Positions 1 through 8,220 are shown, counted from the stretch's first letter. The stretch: 64,000 nt of DNA from Cohnella lupini (GCF_003386205.1 NZ_QRDY01000003.1:248001-312000), one strand, 5' to 3'. Numbers and translations are program-made. The notes: generated by a model from the sequence alone, not told the origin.

Positions 1-1
1 G

Positions 2-421
2 AGCGTTTCCAGAATCAAGATCTATGCGTCCGCGCATAAGGTCTGGGAAGCATTGACGAAACCGGAGCTTGTTAAGAGATGGCAATACGGCAGCGATCTT
101 CTTACGGATTGGCAGGAGGGAAGCGACATTCGGTTCCGCAGCGAATGGGACGATAACGTCTACGAGCAATGGGGCAAAGTACTTGAAGTCGTGCCCGAGC
201 AATTGATCAGGTACAGTCTCTTCGCGCCTCGTCCCGGTTTGGAGGACAAGCCCGACAATTATTTCATCATGAGCTATGTACTGACCGAGCAAGGGAATCA
301 TACCTTATTGTCTATCGAACAGAACGATAATAGGCCGGAAACCGGCATTCAAGAATCGAGCGAAGACGAAGAAAACGCGGTTTTGTCCGCGCTCAAGAGT
401 TTAGCCGAGTCAACTATCTAG
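2..421 (+). CDS. SRPBCC (AHSA1-like) domain protein, 5' truncated
   Basis: The reading frame is open from the left edge of the window, so the start codon lies outside it. The visible part begins SVSRIKIYASAHKVWEALT, the first strand and helix of an SRPBCC fold of the AHSA1 / polyketide-cyclase type, and continues with a helix around KPELVKRWQ and the strand pattern typical of the family (residues 30-110). About 139 residues are present, close to a full domain of about 150. Such proteins bind hydrophobic ligands in a deep cavity and are mostly of unknown role in bacilli. A TTG at 53 is in frame but would cut off the first strand, so it is not the start. A hairpin terminator follows the stop codon. 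The family is fairly sure; the ligand is unknown. Confidence 0.8.
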   Translation, partial: SVSRIKIYASAHKVWEALTKPELVKRWQYGSDLLTDWQEGSDIRFRSEWDDNVYEQWGKVLEVVPEQLIRYSLFAPRPGLEDKPDNYFIMSYVLTEQGNHTLLSIEQNDNRPETGIQESSEDEENAVLSALKSLAESTI

Positions 422-440
422 CCATGAAATTATTGAAGAT

Positions 441-470
441 CCGACTTCGCGCGATGGGAGTCGGTTTTTT
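441..470 (+). terminator. Rho-independent terminator
   Basis: The stem CCGACT/AGTCGG is followed by six T, 20 bases after the stop codon of the SRPBCC gene. It separates that gene from the decayed region downstream. Confidence 0.7.
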
Positions 471-480
471 GTCGTTTCCA

Positions 481-492
481 GGGGGGGGGGGG
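481..492. repeat. Homopolymer run of twelve G
   Basis: An uninterrupted run of 12 G at the edge of the decayed region. Such runs slip during replication and sequencing, so the true length may differ. No intact gene spans it. Confidence 0.85.
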
Positions 493-497
493 AGCCT

Positions 498-603
498 GTA
501 TTTTTCATGAAGACGTTGCGAAATGCTTGCTTGTCTTAAATCCTAGATCGAGCGCTATATCCGTTATCGGTTGTTCCGTTTCGCGAAGCAGCTTTTCAGC
601 TTC
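498..603 (-). pseudogene. AraC-family regulator, C-terminal HTH remnant
   Basis: On the minus strand this stretch encodes EAEKLLRETEQPITDIALDLGF followed by KTSKHFAT, the second helix-turn-helix of an AraC/XylS DNA-binding domain. In the original frame a stop follows SS. A one-base shift just after FAT restores VFMKNTG, which fits the usual VFKKxTG of the family. No ligand domain, start codon or first HTH remains. It is a frameshifted fragment about 35 codons long, left between the G run and the 51-bp repeat array, and is not expected to be functional. Confidence 0.7.
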
Positions 604-681
604 CTTGACAAAGTGTCGTTCCGCGAACGATGCGGGAGTTTGTATCGCCACAAAGTTGCTCCGTGAGTGGTAATAACCGTG

Positions 682-850
682 CCTGGCGATGCTATTTGCC
701 TTAAAGTCGCTCCCAGAGCAAGAATAAGCGTTCCTGGCGATGCTATTTGCCTCAAAGTCGCTCCCAGAGCAAAAATAAGCATGCCTGGCGATGCTATTTG
801 CCTCAAAGTAACTCCCAGACAAAAAATAAGCGTGCCTGGCGGTGCTAAAA
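682..850. repeat. Tandem repeat array A, 51-bp period
   Basis: The motif CCTGGCGATGCTATTTGCC begins at 682 and recurs with the start of each unit at 733, 784 and 835, which is exactly 51 bases per step. The first three units differ by a few substitutions and the fourth is cut short after about 15 bases. Because 51 is a multiple of three, open frames run through the array on both strands; these are artefacts. The array sits between the AraC and IS66 remnants. Confidence 0.85.
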
Positions 851-861
851 AAAGTAAAGCG

Positions 862-1074
862 GCTAAACTTGGACAGCGATTCGAACGCTACAAAGTGTCG
901 ATTCTTCGCTTTCTTTACGTTGCCCGCGTGCCTTTTGACTACAATCAGGCTGAACGCGACATTCGTATGTCTAAGGTAAAGCAGAAAATATCTGGATGAT
1001 TTCGAACGGCACTTGGTGGCGAACAACTTGCAAGCATCTATACCGGCGAAGCGACGTTTGAGCAGTTGGATTGA
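862..1074 (+). pseudogene. IS66-family transposase, C-terminal remnant
   Basis: The translation contains VPFDYNQAERDIRMSKVKQ then KISG, matching the highly conserved C-terminal block of IS66 transposases (VPFDNNxAERDIRMxKVKQKISG). The codon after KISG is TGA at 997-999, where functional proteins usually carry Cys. The same frame continues after it with FRTALGGEQLASIYTGE to a second stop at 1072. The catalytic N-terminal and middle parts are missing and no terminal inverted repeats were seen. This is a dead fragment of an insertion sequence. Confidence 0.8.
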
Positions 1075-1114
1075 GCGATATCGTAGCGGTAAATAAACGA
1101 TTTCCGCATTCGAC

Positions 1115-1843
1115 TTAAACCGATTTGTTGGACAACGCTTCGCGAAGCAGCCTTTCGACTTTGCTAAGATGGTCCGAGATAAGCTCAGAGGCTTTAAGCT
1201 TGTCCTGTTTTTCGATGGCTTCGTAGATCGTACGATGTTCGTTAAGAAGTCGGGAAGCGGTCGCTTTCTCTTGATAAAACCACAACTCGCGGGTCTGACG
1301 GATGGATCCGGCGAAGCGGTCGGCTATCGACTCCATCAGTTGTACGAAGAGGGAGTTGCCCGAGGCGGCGGCGATCGCCATGTGGAACTCGGTATCCGCG
1401 CGCTCGCCTTCCGACGTGTCGTCGCGATCCAGGCTTAGCTCCATCAGCGCTAACAGCTCCCGAAATCGCGCGAGATCGGCCGAGCTGCGTCTTTCGGCAG
1501 CCAGCGAAGCGGCACCGATCTCCAAGGACTTGCGGACCTCGAGAAGCTCGACGAGCGAGTCGGCTCCTTGGAATAATGATTCGGATGCGCTCTTGGCGTT
1601 ATTAGGAAGAACCGACTTGACGAACGTACCGCCGCCTTGGCGGACATCCAGCCAACCCATCGCTTTTAACGCGCTTACGGCTTCGCGAATCGTCGAACGT
1701 CCTACGCCGTATGCCTCCGCCAGCTGGACGACGGAAGGAAGCCGTTGCCCGGTTTGCCACTCGCCATCCCGTATCCGGCGAACGATGCGTTCCCCGACAA
1801 GCTCGTGTCCCTTGGGCGTTTCAATTTTCGTCTGTTGCATCAT
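1115..1843 (-). CDS. GntR/FadR-family transcriptional regulator
   Basis: A 242-aa protein with an N-terminal winged HTH (residues about 10-75; LPSVVQLAEAYGVGRSTIREAVSALKA is spread over the recognition region) and a C-terminal FCD all-helical ligand domain (about 90-225) with the usual Asp/His-rich metal or acid binding pattern (DTEFHMAIAAASGN, NEHRTIYEAI). FCD regulators of the LldR/GlcC/PdhR type sense small carboxylic acids. It is divergent from glcD, so it most likely controls the glycolate/lactate oxidase genes and itself. The start is the first ATG of an ATGATG pair, with GGAGG just upstream on the minus strand. The ligand (glycolate, lactate or other 2-hydroxy acid) is inferred from neighbours only. 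Confidence 0.88.
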   Translation of the reverse strand: MMQQTKIETPKGHELVGERIVRRIRDGEWQTGQRLPSVVQLAEAYGVGRSTIREAVSALKAMGWLDVRQGGGTFVKSVLPNNAKSASESLFQGADSLVELLEVRKSLEIGAASLAAERRSSADLARFRELLALMELSLDRDDTSEGERADTEFHMAIAAASGNSLFVQLMESIADRFAGSIRQTRELWFYQEKATASRLLNEHRTIYEAIEKQDKLKASELISDHLSKVERLLREALSNKSV

Positions 1844-1905
1844 AAACCTCCGGAGGATCGATCAAATATCTTATTCGATGTCTATACAATACTACATTCT
1901 TGAAA

Positions 1906-1938
1906 TATAATGAAGCAAAAGTCATCAGATGACCTGAT
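1906..1938 (+). promoter_or_regulatory. -10 box and candidate GntR operator ahead of glcD
   Basis: A perfect TATAAT lies at 1906-1911. It is followed by the perfect inverted repeat ATCAG-ATGAC-CTGAT at 1924-1938, directly around the expected transcription start. No clear -35 box was found. A 15-bp palindrome at this position in the divergent region between a GntR gene and its likely target fits a repressor operator. Confidence 0.5.
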
Positions 1939-1957
1939 CAATTATGGGGGTTTATAG

Positions 1958-3373
1958 ATGCTAGATACGAAGTTAACGCAACGATTGAGGCAGATTGTCG
2001 GAGAGAAGTTTTACCGGGACGATCAAGAAGCTTTGGTTGCCCATTCTTATGACGGTACTCCGATGCTGCAGAGCTTGCCGGACGGAGTCGTCTACCCGGC
2101 TAACACGGCGCAGGTGTCGGAAATCATGAAGGCTCTGGCCGAGTATCGCGTACCGGTCGTATCGCGGGGCTCGGGCTCCAATCTGTGCGGGGGCACGGTG
2201 CCGGTCGAGGGCGGAATTGTCATGGTCATGCATCGGATGAACCGGATACTGGAAGTCGACATGGAGAACTTGACGGCCACGGTTCAGACGGGCATTATTA
2301 CCGCCGAATTCACTGCCCACGTGGAATCTCTCGGTTTATTTTATCCGCCGGATCCGAGCAGCATGAAGATCTCTACGATCGGCGGAAATATCGCGGAATG
2401 CTCGGGTGGCCTTCGCGGACTGAAATACGGCACGACTAAAGATTACGTCATCGGGCTGGAAGCGGTGCTTGCCAACGGAGAGATTATCCGAACGGGCGGT
2501 AAGCTGATGAAGGACGTCGCGGGCTACGACCTGACGAAGCTATTGGTGGGTTCGGAGGGAACGCTAGCGATCATTACCGAAGCGATATTGAAGCTCGTTC
2601 CTCCTCCGTCGAGCAAGAAGACGATGCTGGCCATGTTCAAGGATCTGTATGGCGCAGCCAGAACGGTTTCCCGGATTATCGAGATGAAGATCATTCCCGC
2701 CACGCTCGAGTTCATGGACAATCCGACGATCCGGGTCGTCGACGATTTCGCCAAGCTGGGACTGCCGCTGGATATGGAAGCGATCTTGCTGATCGAGCAG
2801 GACGGAGATCCGGAAACCGTCGAACGGGACATCGAGCGGATCAGGGAAATCTGCGAATTCGAGAAGGCGGATCGAATCGACGTCGCCGAAAATCGGGAGC
2901 ATGCGGAAAAGTTACTGACCGCCAGGCGCAGCGCGTTCACTGCTTTGGCGCGTCTTAAACCGACGACAATTCTCGAGGACGCTACCGTTCCTCGATCACG
3001 AATAGCCGATATGGTGCTTCGCATTAACGATATCGCCAAGAAATACGACGTCTCGATCGCGACTTTCGGCCATGCGGGAGACGGGAACCTTCATCCGACC
3101 GCGACGACGGACGCGCGGGACCATGAAGAAATCCATCGAGTCGAGCAAGCGTTCGAAGAGATTTTCGAAGCGGCGATCGAGCTAGGCGGAACCATTACCG
3201 GTGAGCATGGGGTCGGTCTAGTCAAGGCTCCGTTCCTGGAATGGAAAATCGGAGCGGCGGGGATGGAAGTCATGCGCGGGATCAAGCAGGCTTTCGATCC
3301 GAATAATTTGCTTAATCCCGGTAAAATATTCGCGAAGGAAACGCGGAAAAGGGTGGTGATCGACCGTGGCTGA
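1958..3373 (+). CDS. glcD: FAD-linked oxidase, glycolate/D-lactate oxidase subunit GlcD
   Basis: A 471-aa flavoprotein of the FAD_binding_4 / FAD-oxidase_C type. Visible are the PCMH-type FAD-binding N-terminal half (VVSRGSGSNLCGG, then PPDPSSMKISTIGGNIAECSGG and the glycine-rich KYGTTKDYVIGLEAVLANGE) and the C-terminal substrate half ending in FGHAGDGNLHPT and GTITGEHGVGLVK, the signature of GlcD and D-lactate dehydrogenases. It would oxidise a 2-hydroxy acid such as glycolate or D-lactate and pass electrons to the iron-sulfur partner encoded next. The start ATG has GGGGG 8 bases upstream. The gene overlaps the next by 8 bases, implying coupled translation. No glcE gene is present, as is usual for bacilli (ysfC/ysfD). 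Confidence 0.9.
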   Translation: MLDTKLTQRLRQIVGEKFYRDDQEALVAHSYDGTPMLQSLPDGVVYPANTAQVSEIMKALAEYRVPVVSRGSGSNLCGGTVPVEGGIVMVMHRMNRILEVDMENLTATVQTGIITAEFTAHVESLGLFYPPDPSSMKISTIGGNIAECSGGLRGLKYGTTKDYVIGLEAVLANGEIIRTGGKLMKDVAGYDLTKLLVGSEGTLAIITEAILKLVPPPSSKKTMLAMFKDLYGAARTVSRIIEMKIIPATLEFMDNPTIRVVDDFAKLGLPLDMEAILLIEQDGDPETVERDIERIREICEFEKADRIDVAENREHAEKLLTARRSAFTALARLKPTTILEDATVPRSRIADMVLRINDIAKKYDVSIATFGHAGDGNLHPTATTDARDHEEIHRVEQAFEEIFEAAIELGGTITGEHGVGLVKAPFLEWKIGAAGMEVMRGIKQAFDPNNLLNPGKIFAKETRKRVVIDRG

Positions 3374-4751
3374 CATACTAGCGAATCCTGGCATCCAGAG
3401 GAAGCCGTCCATCGAACATAGCAATCCCCTTGCCCGAACGTTGCTCAACAAGCTGGATTACGATCAACTGACCAATTGCATGCGCTGCGGCTTCTGCCTG
3501 CCGGCATGTCCCACCTTTAAGGAGACGGGGCTTGAACCGGAATCCCCGCGCGGACGCATCGCCTTGATGAAAGCCGTAGCCGACGGGGTAATGGATCCGG
3601 ATCAGGCTTTCCAAGATCAAATGAACCACTGTCTCGGCTGTCGGGCATGCGAGCCGGCTTGCCCCGCGGACGTCAAATACGGTCAATTGATCGAGCAGGC
3701 CCGCGATGCGATCGAAGATCATGTCGACCACGGCGTCGCGGTTTCAGGAATACGTAAGCTATTTTTTAAGGGAGTGTTCCCTCATCGCGGCCGGTTGAAG
3801 TGGCTCGGCAGGTCTCTTGCTGCTTATCAGAAGTCGGGCTTGCGCAAGGTCGTTAGAGGAACCGGGATGATGAAGCTGTTTCCCGAGCATCTGCGGGAGA
3901 TGGAGCAAATTTTGCCGGACGCAACCGGCAAAGGGGTAGTCGAAAGGCTCGGAACCGTATACCCAGCTAAGGGGGAAGCGATCGCCCGCGTTGCCTTGTT
4001 CAGAGGATGTATCATGGACGTGATGTTCGCCGATACGAACGTGAACACGGTCAAGCTGCTATCGGAAGCCGGTTTCGAAGTCGTCATTCCGAGCTCGCAG
4101 GTATGCTGCGGAGCGCTTCACGCGCATAGCGGAGAGATGGAAGCGGCTAGGGAACTGGCGCGAACAAATCTCGAGGTGTTTAAGGAAGGCGGCATCGAAT
4201 ATATCGTATCCAACGCGGGAGGTTGCGGCGCGTTGCTCATTGAGTACGACCACTTGCTGCATGAGGATTCCAAGTACAAGGAGCTTGCCGTATGGTTTGC
4301 GTCCCGCGTTATCGACGTAAGCAAGCTGCTCGTGGAGAGAGGTCGCATTCCGTTGTTCCTGGATTCGGAAAGCAGCGTTGCCGCTAAGCCGGTCACGATT
4401 ACGTACCAGGATTCATGCCACCTGCGCAACGTCATGAAGAGCGCCGATGCTCCCAGACGTCTCATGAAGCAAGTCGCCAACGTGAACTTCTTGGAAATGA
4501 AAGAAGCCGATCGCTGCTGCGGATCGGCGGGCATATACAACGTAACGCATCCGGAGATGGCGGGTCAGATTCTCGAGCACAAGATGGAGCATGCCAATAA
4601 GACCGAAGCAAGGTACCTGCTTACGAGTAATCCCGGCTGCTTGCTGCAGATGAAACTCGGCGTCGAGAAGCACGGAGTAGGCTCGGAAATGGAAGTGAAG
4701 CACATCGTCGATTTCCTGTACGAGCGGATCGTCGAGCGCTCGGAATCTTAA
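3366..4751 (+). CDS. glcF: Iron-sulfur oxidase subunit, GlcF-like
   Basis: A 461-aa protein with two 4Fe-4S ferredoxin motifs near the N-terminus (CMRCGFCLPACP about residue 38 and CLGCRACEPACP about residue 88) and two CCG cysteine-rich domains (CCGALHAHSG with GGCG; DSCHLRN with CCGSAG) in the C-terminal half. This is the layout of GlcF and LutA/GlpC-type electron-transfer subunits. It carries electrons from GlcD towards the quinone pool at the membrane. It starts with GTG inside the end of glcD, so the two form one operon. The protein has no membrane segment of its own. Confidence 0.9.
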   Translation: MADILANPGIQRKPSIEHSNPLARTLLNKLDYDQLTNCMRCGFCLPACPTFKETGLEPESPRGRIALMKAVADGVMDPDQAFQDQMNHCLGCRACEPACPADVKYGQLIEQARDAIEDHVDHGVAVSGIRKLFFKGVFPHRGRLKWLGRSLAAYQKSGLRKVVRGTGMMKLFPEHLREMEQILPDATGKGVVERLGTVYPAKGEAIARVALFRGCIMDVMFADTNVNTVKLLSEAGFEVVIPSSQVCCGALHAHSGEMEAARELARTNLEVFKEGGIEYIVSNAGGCGALLIEYDHLLHEDSKYKELAVWFASRVIDVSKLLVERGRIPLFLDSESSVAAKPVTITYQDSCHLRNVMKSADAPRRLMKQVANVNFLEMKEADRCCGSAGIYNVTHPEMAGQILEHKMEHANKTEARYLLTSNPGCLLQMKLGVEKHGVGSEMEVKHIVDFLYERIVERSES

Positions 4752-4757
4752 CGGATC

Positions 4758-4949
4758 CTAATCGCTGTCTCTTATTCGGTAACCGTCCGCCAGCTTCTCG
4801 ACGTTCCCGAGCATGGCTCCATCGGTTGTATCGGATTCGACTTCGGGGTCATCGCTTCTGTCATGCGGCTTAATCGGAGGATCGAGGAACTGGTTTTCAT
4901 GGGAAATGGCTTGAGTTTCTTGTTTGAGATTGGACTCGGACTCGGTCAT
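4758..4949 (-). CDS. Small acidic hypothetical protein
   Basis: A 63-aa hydrophilic protein rich in Asp, Glu and Ser with no hydrophobic segment and no cysteine. I do not recognise a family. It is accepted as a gene because AAGGAG lies at proper distance before the ATG and because it fills the gap exactly between the convergent glcF stop (6 bases away) and the protease-nuclease gene upstream on the same strand. The composition suggests an unstructured protein. It could be cotranscribed with the protease-nuclease fusion, 125 bases upstream, but there is no direct evidence of a shared role. Confidence 0.5.
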   Translation of the reverse strand: MTESESNLKQETQAISHENQFLDPPIKPHDRSDDPEVESDTTDGAMLGNVEKLADGYRIRDSD

Positions 4950-4984
4950 TTAAAGTCTCCTTTAATGGAATCGCCGGTCAGCCT

Positions 4985-5010
4985 GTGCCGGTGCGGGTGC
5001 GGGTGCGGGT
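4985..5010. repeat. Short GTGCGG hexanucleotide repeat
   Basis: GTGCCG is followed by three perfect copies of GTGCGG (4991-5008). It lies between the small protein gene and the protease-nuclease gene, downstream of the latter on its own strand. Confidence 0.7.
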
Positions 5011-5074
5011 TACACGCGTTATAGGCTTCCACTGAATTCCACTTCTATACGCTTCCATCGTATCGAGGAGCTAC

Positions 5075-6877
5075 TCAAACGATCATTTCTCGGATGGTCT
5101 CGACGACTTGAATCGACGGTCCGATCGGGTCGTGGGTTCGTAATTCACCGAAGCTCAGACTGGTCAATTGTTCGATAAGAGTAATAGGGACCTGGTACGT
5201 TTTGTAGGCACCATAAGCAAACTCCAGGTTCTCGATCAGGTTCTTCTGCGTACGAAGGTATGCGGTAGCGGACATTGTGCCGTCTACCTTCACCATTGCG
5301 ACCACTTTCCAGAACTCGGATGGGATTTGAACGCCGCGGTAGATGATGTCATCCGGACGAAACACTGGCCCGGTAAACACGGTAACCTTGAGCTTTTCGT
5401 TTTCGGCATGGTCCAATATATAGTTTTCAAGCTCTAGCCACGTTTTTTGATTTAAGAAGGCATGCTGGGGGGAGCAGTTCGTGAAATGGAAAGTATCTCG
5501 ATTCGCCACCTCGGCTTGTTCTCCCCATACGGGATCGCGTCTTCGCACCAGGTGTCCCCGATCCAACGAATTACCGCCGTATAACTCCGGACCGCATTGA
5601 TAGCGGCGCTCGATCCTAGGATCGAAATACCATTTGTCATTGGCGCGCGACACGTCGACTAATTGATTCCCGTCGATATTCACGACGGTGTAGTAGGCAA
5701 GCTTGCGGGATTTGCTCATGGCGATGGAGAAGTGGGTATAGTGTAAAATCGTGCCGCCGCCGCTTATCGGAGCCAGGTCCTCCTCCACGCTGGATGGATA
5801 CGTAGGATGGGGAACCGTATGTTCTTCCCCGAGAAATGCCGGATCGTATCCGGTTAAGCCGGCATAGCTATCGATGCTAAGTTCTTCCGCCGATAGAGAT
5901 TCCGTTTCAAACGGTTCGGACGCTAACCCGTTGCGCCACTGCTTGACCATGGCGTCGATTAGCATTTTATAATCGTCCGAGAAGCCGGACTGCCGATTCC
6001 GGACATATTCTACGATGCTGCTGATACGTATTCCCTCGTTGGATATGTATTTCCCGCTGTCTTTCGGATCCGGTATGCCCGCATGATGAAGAGCGACGAC
6101 GAGCCATTCGTCATTAAATACGGGCGATCCCGACGAGCCTTCCATCGTATCGGCCGAGTATTGAATGAATTCGTCCACGACGTCGGTAATTTTGTTTTCC
6201 CTGATCGTTACGGCTTTAGGCGCTCCTCCCGGATGCTGGATGATGGATACGTATTCGCCTATTAACGCCTTTCCGGATGGACTAAGAATCGGTAGAAATC
6301 CGAATTCGCTTAAGGGGATATTATCCGAGGACAGACTTTCCAACGCGACCAAGGTGAAATCCAGCCTAGCGTCCGTCATGAAAAATCGGGCGGGCTCGAA
6401 TCGGAAGTTCACGGTCCGGCGCTCCCTTAAATCAAGATCAAGCTCGAAATTAAATTGTCCGAGACTGTATATCGCAGCATCCTCGTTCTCCAAAACATGG
6501 TTGTTGGTCAGCAACAGATCGGGGGAAACCAGAAATCCGGTACCATGGCCGAGGACCCTCCCTAAGCGATCCCTGACTTCGATGCGACAAACCGCTTTGC
6601 TCGCTTTCAAGCCTGCCTCCAAGTAGGAGATCGGAAATAGATCGTTGTTCCCGATAATACGCTCGATAGCCATTCCGTCCAGGGGATTAATAATCGACTT
6701 GCGAAAAGAGGCCCGAACCGACGTGTCGACTTCCAGAGGACTCTTAGATTCGAGCTCGAGAGCGATCGTTTTCCGTTCGCCGGTCCTCTCCATGTACCGT
6801 TGCAACGCTTGCCGTTGCTGTATCGCGACGAGATCTCCGTTAATCTGCGGCAATTGATTCAAAGGTAGCTTCGACAC
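5075..6877 (-). CDS. Trypsin-like serine protease fused to DNA/RNA non-specific endonuclease
   Basis: A 600-aa two-domain protein without signal peptide or membrane segment, so apparently cytoplasmic. Residues about 70-95 form a conserved lead-in (IIGNNDLFPISYLEAGL). Residues 95-295 are a trypsin-like protease with the triad His127 (LTNNHVL), Asp173 (RLDFTLVAL) and Ser249 (GSSGSPVF). Residues about 375-590 are a NucA/EndoG-type nuclease with the DRGH motif at 439-442 (catalytic His442) and the metal-site segment FTNCSPQHAFLNQ (467-476). All key residues of both domains are present. Each domain is well known singly. The intracellular fusion suggests a latent effector, perhaps activated by cleavage, of the kind found in bacterial conflict systems; that role is inference. 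A linker of about 80 residues joins the two. Only the small acidic protein gene follows on the same strand. Confidence 0.9.
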   Translation of the reverse strand: MSKLPLNQLPQINGDLVAIQQRQALQRYMERTGERKTIALELESKSPLEVDTSVRASFRKSIINPLDGMAIERIIGNNDLFPISYLEAGLKASKAVCRIEVRDRLGRVLGHGTGFLVSPDLLLTNNHVLENEDAAIYSLGQFNFELDLDLRERRTVNFRFEPARFFMTDARLDFTLVALESLSSDNIPLSEFGFLPILSPSGKALIGEYVSIIQHPGGAPKAVTIRENKITDVVDEFIQYSADTMEGSSGSPVFNDEWLVVALHHAGIPDPKDSGKYISNEGIRISSIVEYVRNRQSGFSDDYKMLIDAMVKQWRNGLASEPFETESLSAEELSIDSYAGLTGYDPAFLGEEHTVPHPTYPSSVEEDLAPISGGGTILHYTHFSIAMSKSRKLAYYTVVNIDGNQLVDVSRANDKWYFDPRIERRYQCGPELYGGNSLDRGHLVRRRDPVWGEQAEVANRDTFHFTNCSPQHAFLNQKTWLELENYILDHAENEKLKVTVFTGPVFRPDDIIYRGVQIPSEFWKVVAMVKVDGTMSATAYLRTQKNLIENLEFAYGAYKTYQVPITLIEQLTSLSFGELRTHDPIGPSIQVVETIREMIV

Positions 6878-7078
6878 TTGGTATCCACTCCTCGATTATA
6901 TTTTTCCGCGATGCAAGATTAGACTATCTTATCTCCTATTATATGGAAGTTAACGAACAAATTCATCGGTAGAACGAATCATTTATGATCGGGATTTTCA
7001 GGCTTTACGGAGAGGAATCGGTGGACGAGGCAAAAATGGGCGTACTCGGAATGGTGAATAAGGGGCTCTATTTTATTG

Positions 7079-7126
7079 TTGACGAAACTCTAATCCATCG
7101 ATTAAGATAATTGTGTAATCGATTAC
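7079..7126 (+). promoter_or_regulatory. lacI-type promoter with two operator palindromes
   Basis: TTGACG (7079-7084) and TAAGAT (7103-7108) are 18 bases apart and form a plausible vegetative promoter. An inverted repeat TAATC-CATC-GATTA (7091-7104) lies between the boxes, and the perfect palindrome GTAATCGATTAC (7115-7126) covers the expected start site. Both share the TAATC/GATTA half-site. The arrangement fits autorepression by the LacI protein encoded next. Confidence 0.65.
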
Positions 7127-7165
7127 GTAAGCGGTTTCATGATTGGAATTAGAGGTGACAAGGGT

Positions 7166-8173
7166 TTGTCAAATGCAACCATCAAACAAGTCGCAGCAGA
7201 AGCGGGGGTGTCAACTGCAACCGTCTCCCGAGTCCTAAATAACAGTGGTTTCGTCAGCGATTTAGTCAAGAAAAGGGTCTTGGATGTGGTCAACCGGTTG
7301 AATTACCAGCCGAGCGCTATCGCCAGAAGCTTGAAACAGGACAAAACTTTCATGATCGGAATTATCGTTCCGGATATATCTAACTCTTACTTTATGGGTA
7401 TATCCCGCGGTATCGAGGATGTCGTCGGACAAGAAGGGTTTCAACTCTTGTTCTGCAGCTCGGATGACAATTCCGTTAAGGAAAACCGCCTGCTTCTGCT
7501 TCTTCAAGAGAAACGGGTCGATGCCATCGTCTTGGCGACCTCGGGCGGCAACGACCACACGATCAAGTGGCTGACGGATTCCGGCTTGCCGATCGTTCTG
7601 GTAGATCGAAAGCTGGAAACGATTGAAACCGGGCGGATGCTGGACCTGGTCGCGGAAGATAATGCTGACGGTGCTAACCGTCTTACGAGCAAACTTCTGG
7701 ACGAAGGACACGTTAGAATTGGCGTTGTCAACGGCCCCTCCAGAGTCAGTACGGGTAGCGAACGTTACGAAGGCGTTCTGCAGGCGATGCAGCAGCACGG
7801 TCTCGAGCCGAATCCGATTGTGTATAACGGAGACTTCTCGACGGATGACGGCATCAAAGCGGTTCGTATGTTTTTAGAAGCCGAACCGAGGCCTACGGCT
7901 ATCGTCTCGCTGAACAACCGGATGAGCTTAGGCGTTTTGCTCGAGATTGTGAGAAGCGGGCTGCGGATTCCCGACGATATCGCGATTGCATCGTTCGGAG
8001 AAGTGGAAGCGGGTTCGCTGCTCAGTAACCCAGGTCTTTATTATATCGATCAGCACCCTTATGAGATGGGTAAAGTAGCCGGGGATATTCTCCTGCGGCG
8101 GATTCGTAAAGAGGAAAAGAACGGCGAACCTGCATTTGAGATTTTTCGAAATGAAATCAAACAAGTGATATGA
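7166..8173 (+). CDS. LacI-family transcriptional regulator (first of the locus)
   Basis: A regulator of about 335 aa with the N-terminal LacI HTH (NATIKQVAAEAGVSTATVSRVL), hinge (YQPSAIARSLK) and a periplasmic-binding-protein-like sugar sensor domain (IGIIVPDISNSYF to the C-terminus). The TTG at 7166 is preferred as start: AGAGGTGA lies 7 bases upstream and the protein then begins MSNATIK, as is standard for the family. The in-frame ATG at 7139 has no ribosome binding site and falls just after the operator. The protein probably represses itself and the sugar genes downstream through the ATCGAT-core palindromes at 7115, 8207 and 10603. The inducer is unknown; an arabinan-derived sugar is inferred from neighbours. 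Confidence 0.9.
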   Translation: MSNATIKQVAAEAGVSTATVSRVLNNSGFVSDLVKKRVLDVVNRLNYQPSAIARSLKQDKTFMIGIIVPDISNSYFMGISRGIEDVVGQEGFQLLFCSSDDNSVKENRLLLLLQEKRVDAIVLATSGGNDHTIKWLTDSGLPIVLVDRKLETIETGRMLDLVAEDNADGANRLTSKLLDEGHVRIGVVNGPSRVSTGSERYEGVLQAMQQHGLEPNPIVYNGDFSTDDGIKAVRMFLEAEPRPTAIVSLNNRMSLGVLLEIVRSGLRIPDDIAIASFGEVEAGSLLSNPGLYYIDQHPYEMGKVAGDILLRRIRKEEKNGEPAFEIFRNEIKQVI

Positions 8174-8206
8174 GATGAGATACTTCGGAATATCTTATCA
8201 GTAATA

Positions 8207-8220
8207 TGCAATCGATTGCA
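8207..8220. promoter_or_regulatory. Perfect 14-bp LacI-type operator
   Basis: TGCAATCGATTGCA is a perfect palindrome with the central CG typical of LacI-family operators. It lies 34 bases after the lacI stop and about 80 bases before the first GH172 gene. It shares AATCGATT with the palindrome in front of the lacI gene. It does not match the CcpA cre consensus at positions 3 and 12, which makes a local regulator more likely. Confidence 0.65.

Noticed and set aside
505-1026. A 173-codon minus-strand frame and a 110-codon plus-strand frame across the first repeat array
   Set aside because: The frames are open only because the unit length is a multiple of three. The real signals are the AraC and IS66 remnants at either end.
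8207-8220. CcpA cre site
   Set aside because: The palindrome mismatches the cre consensus at positions 3 and 12 and matches the local LacI-type sites better.
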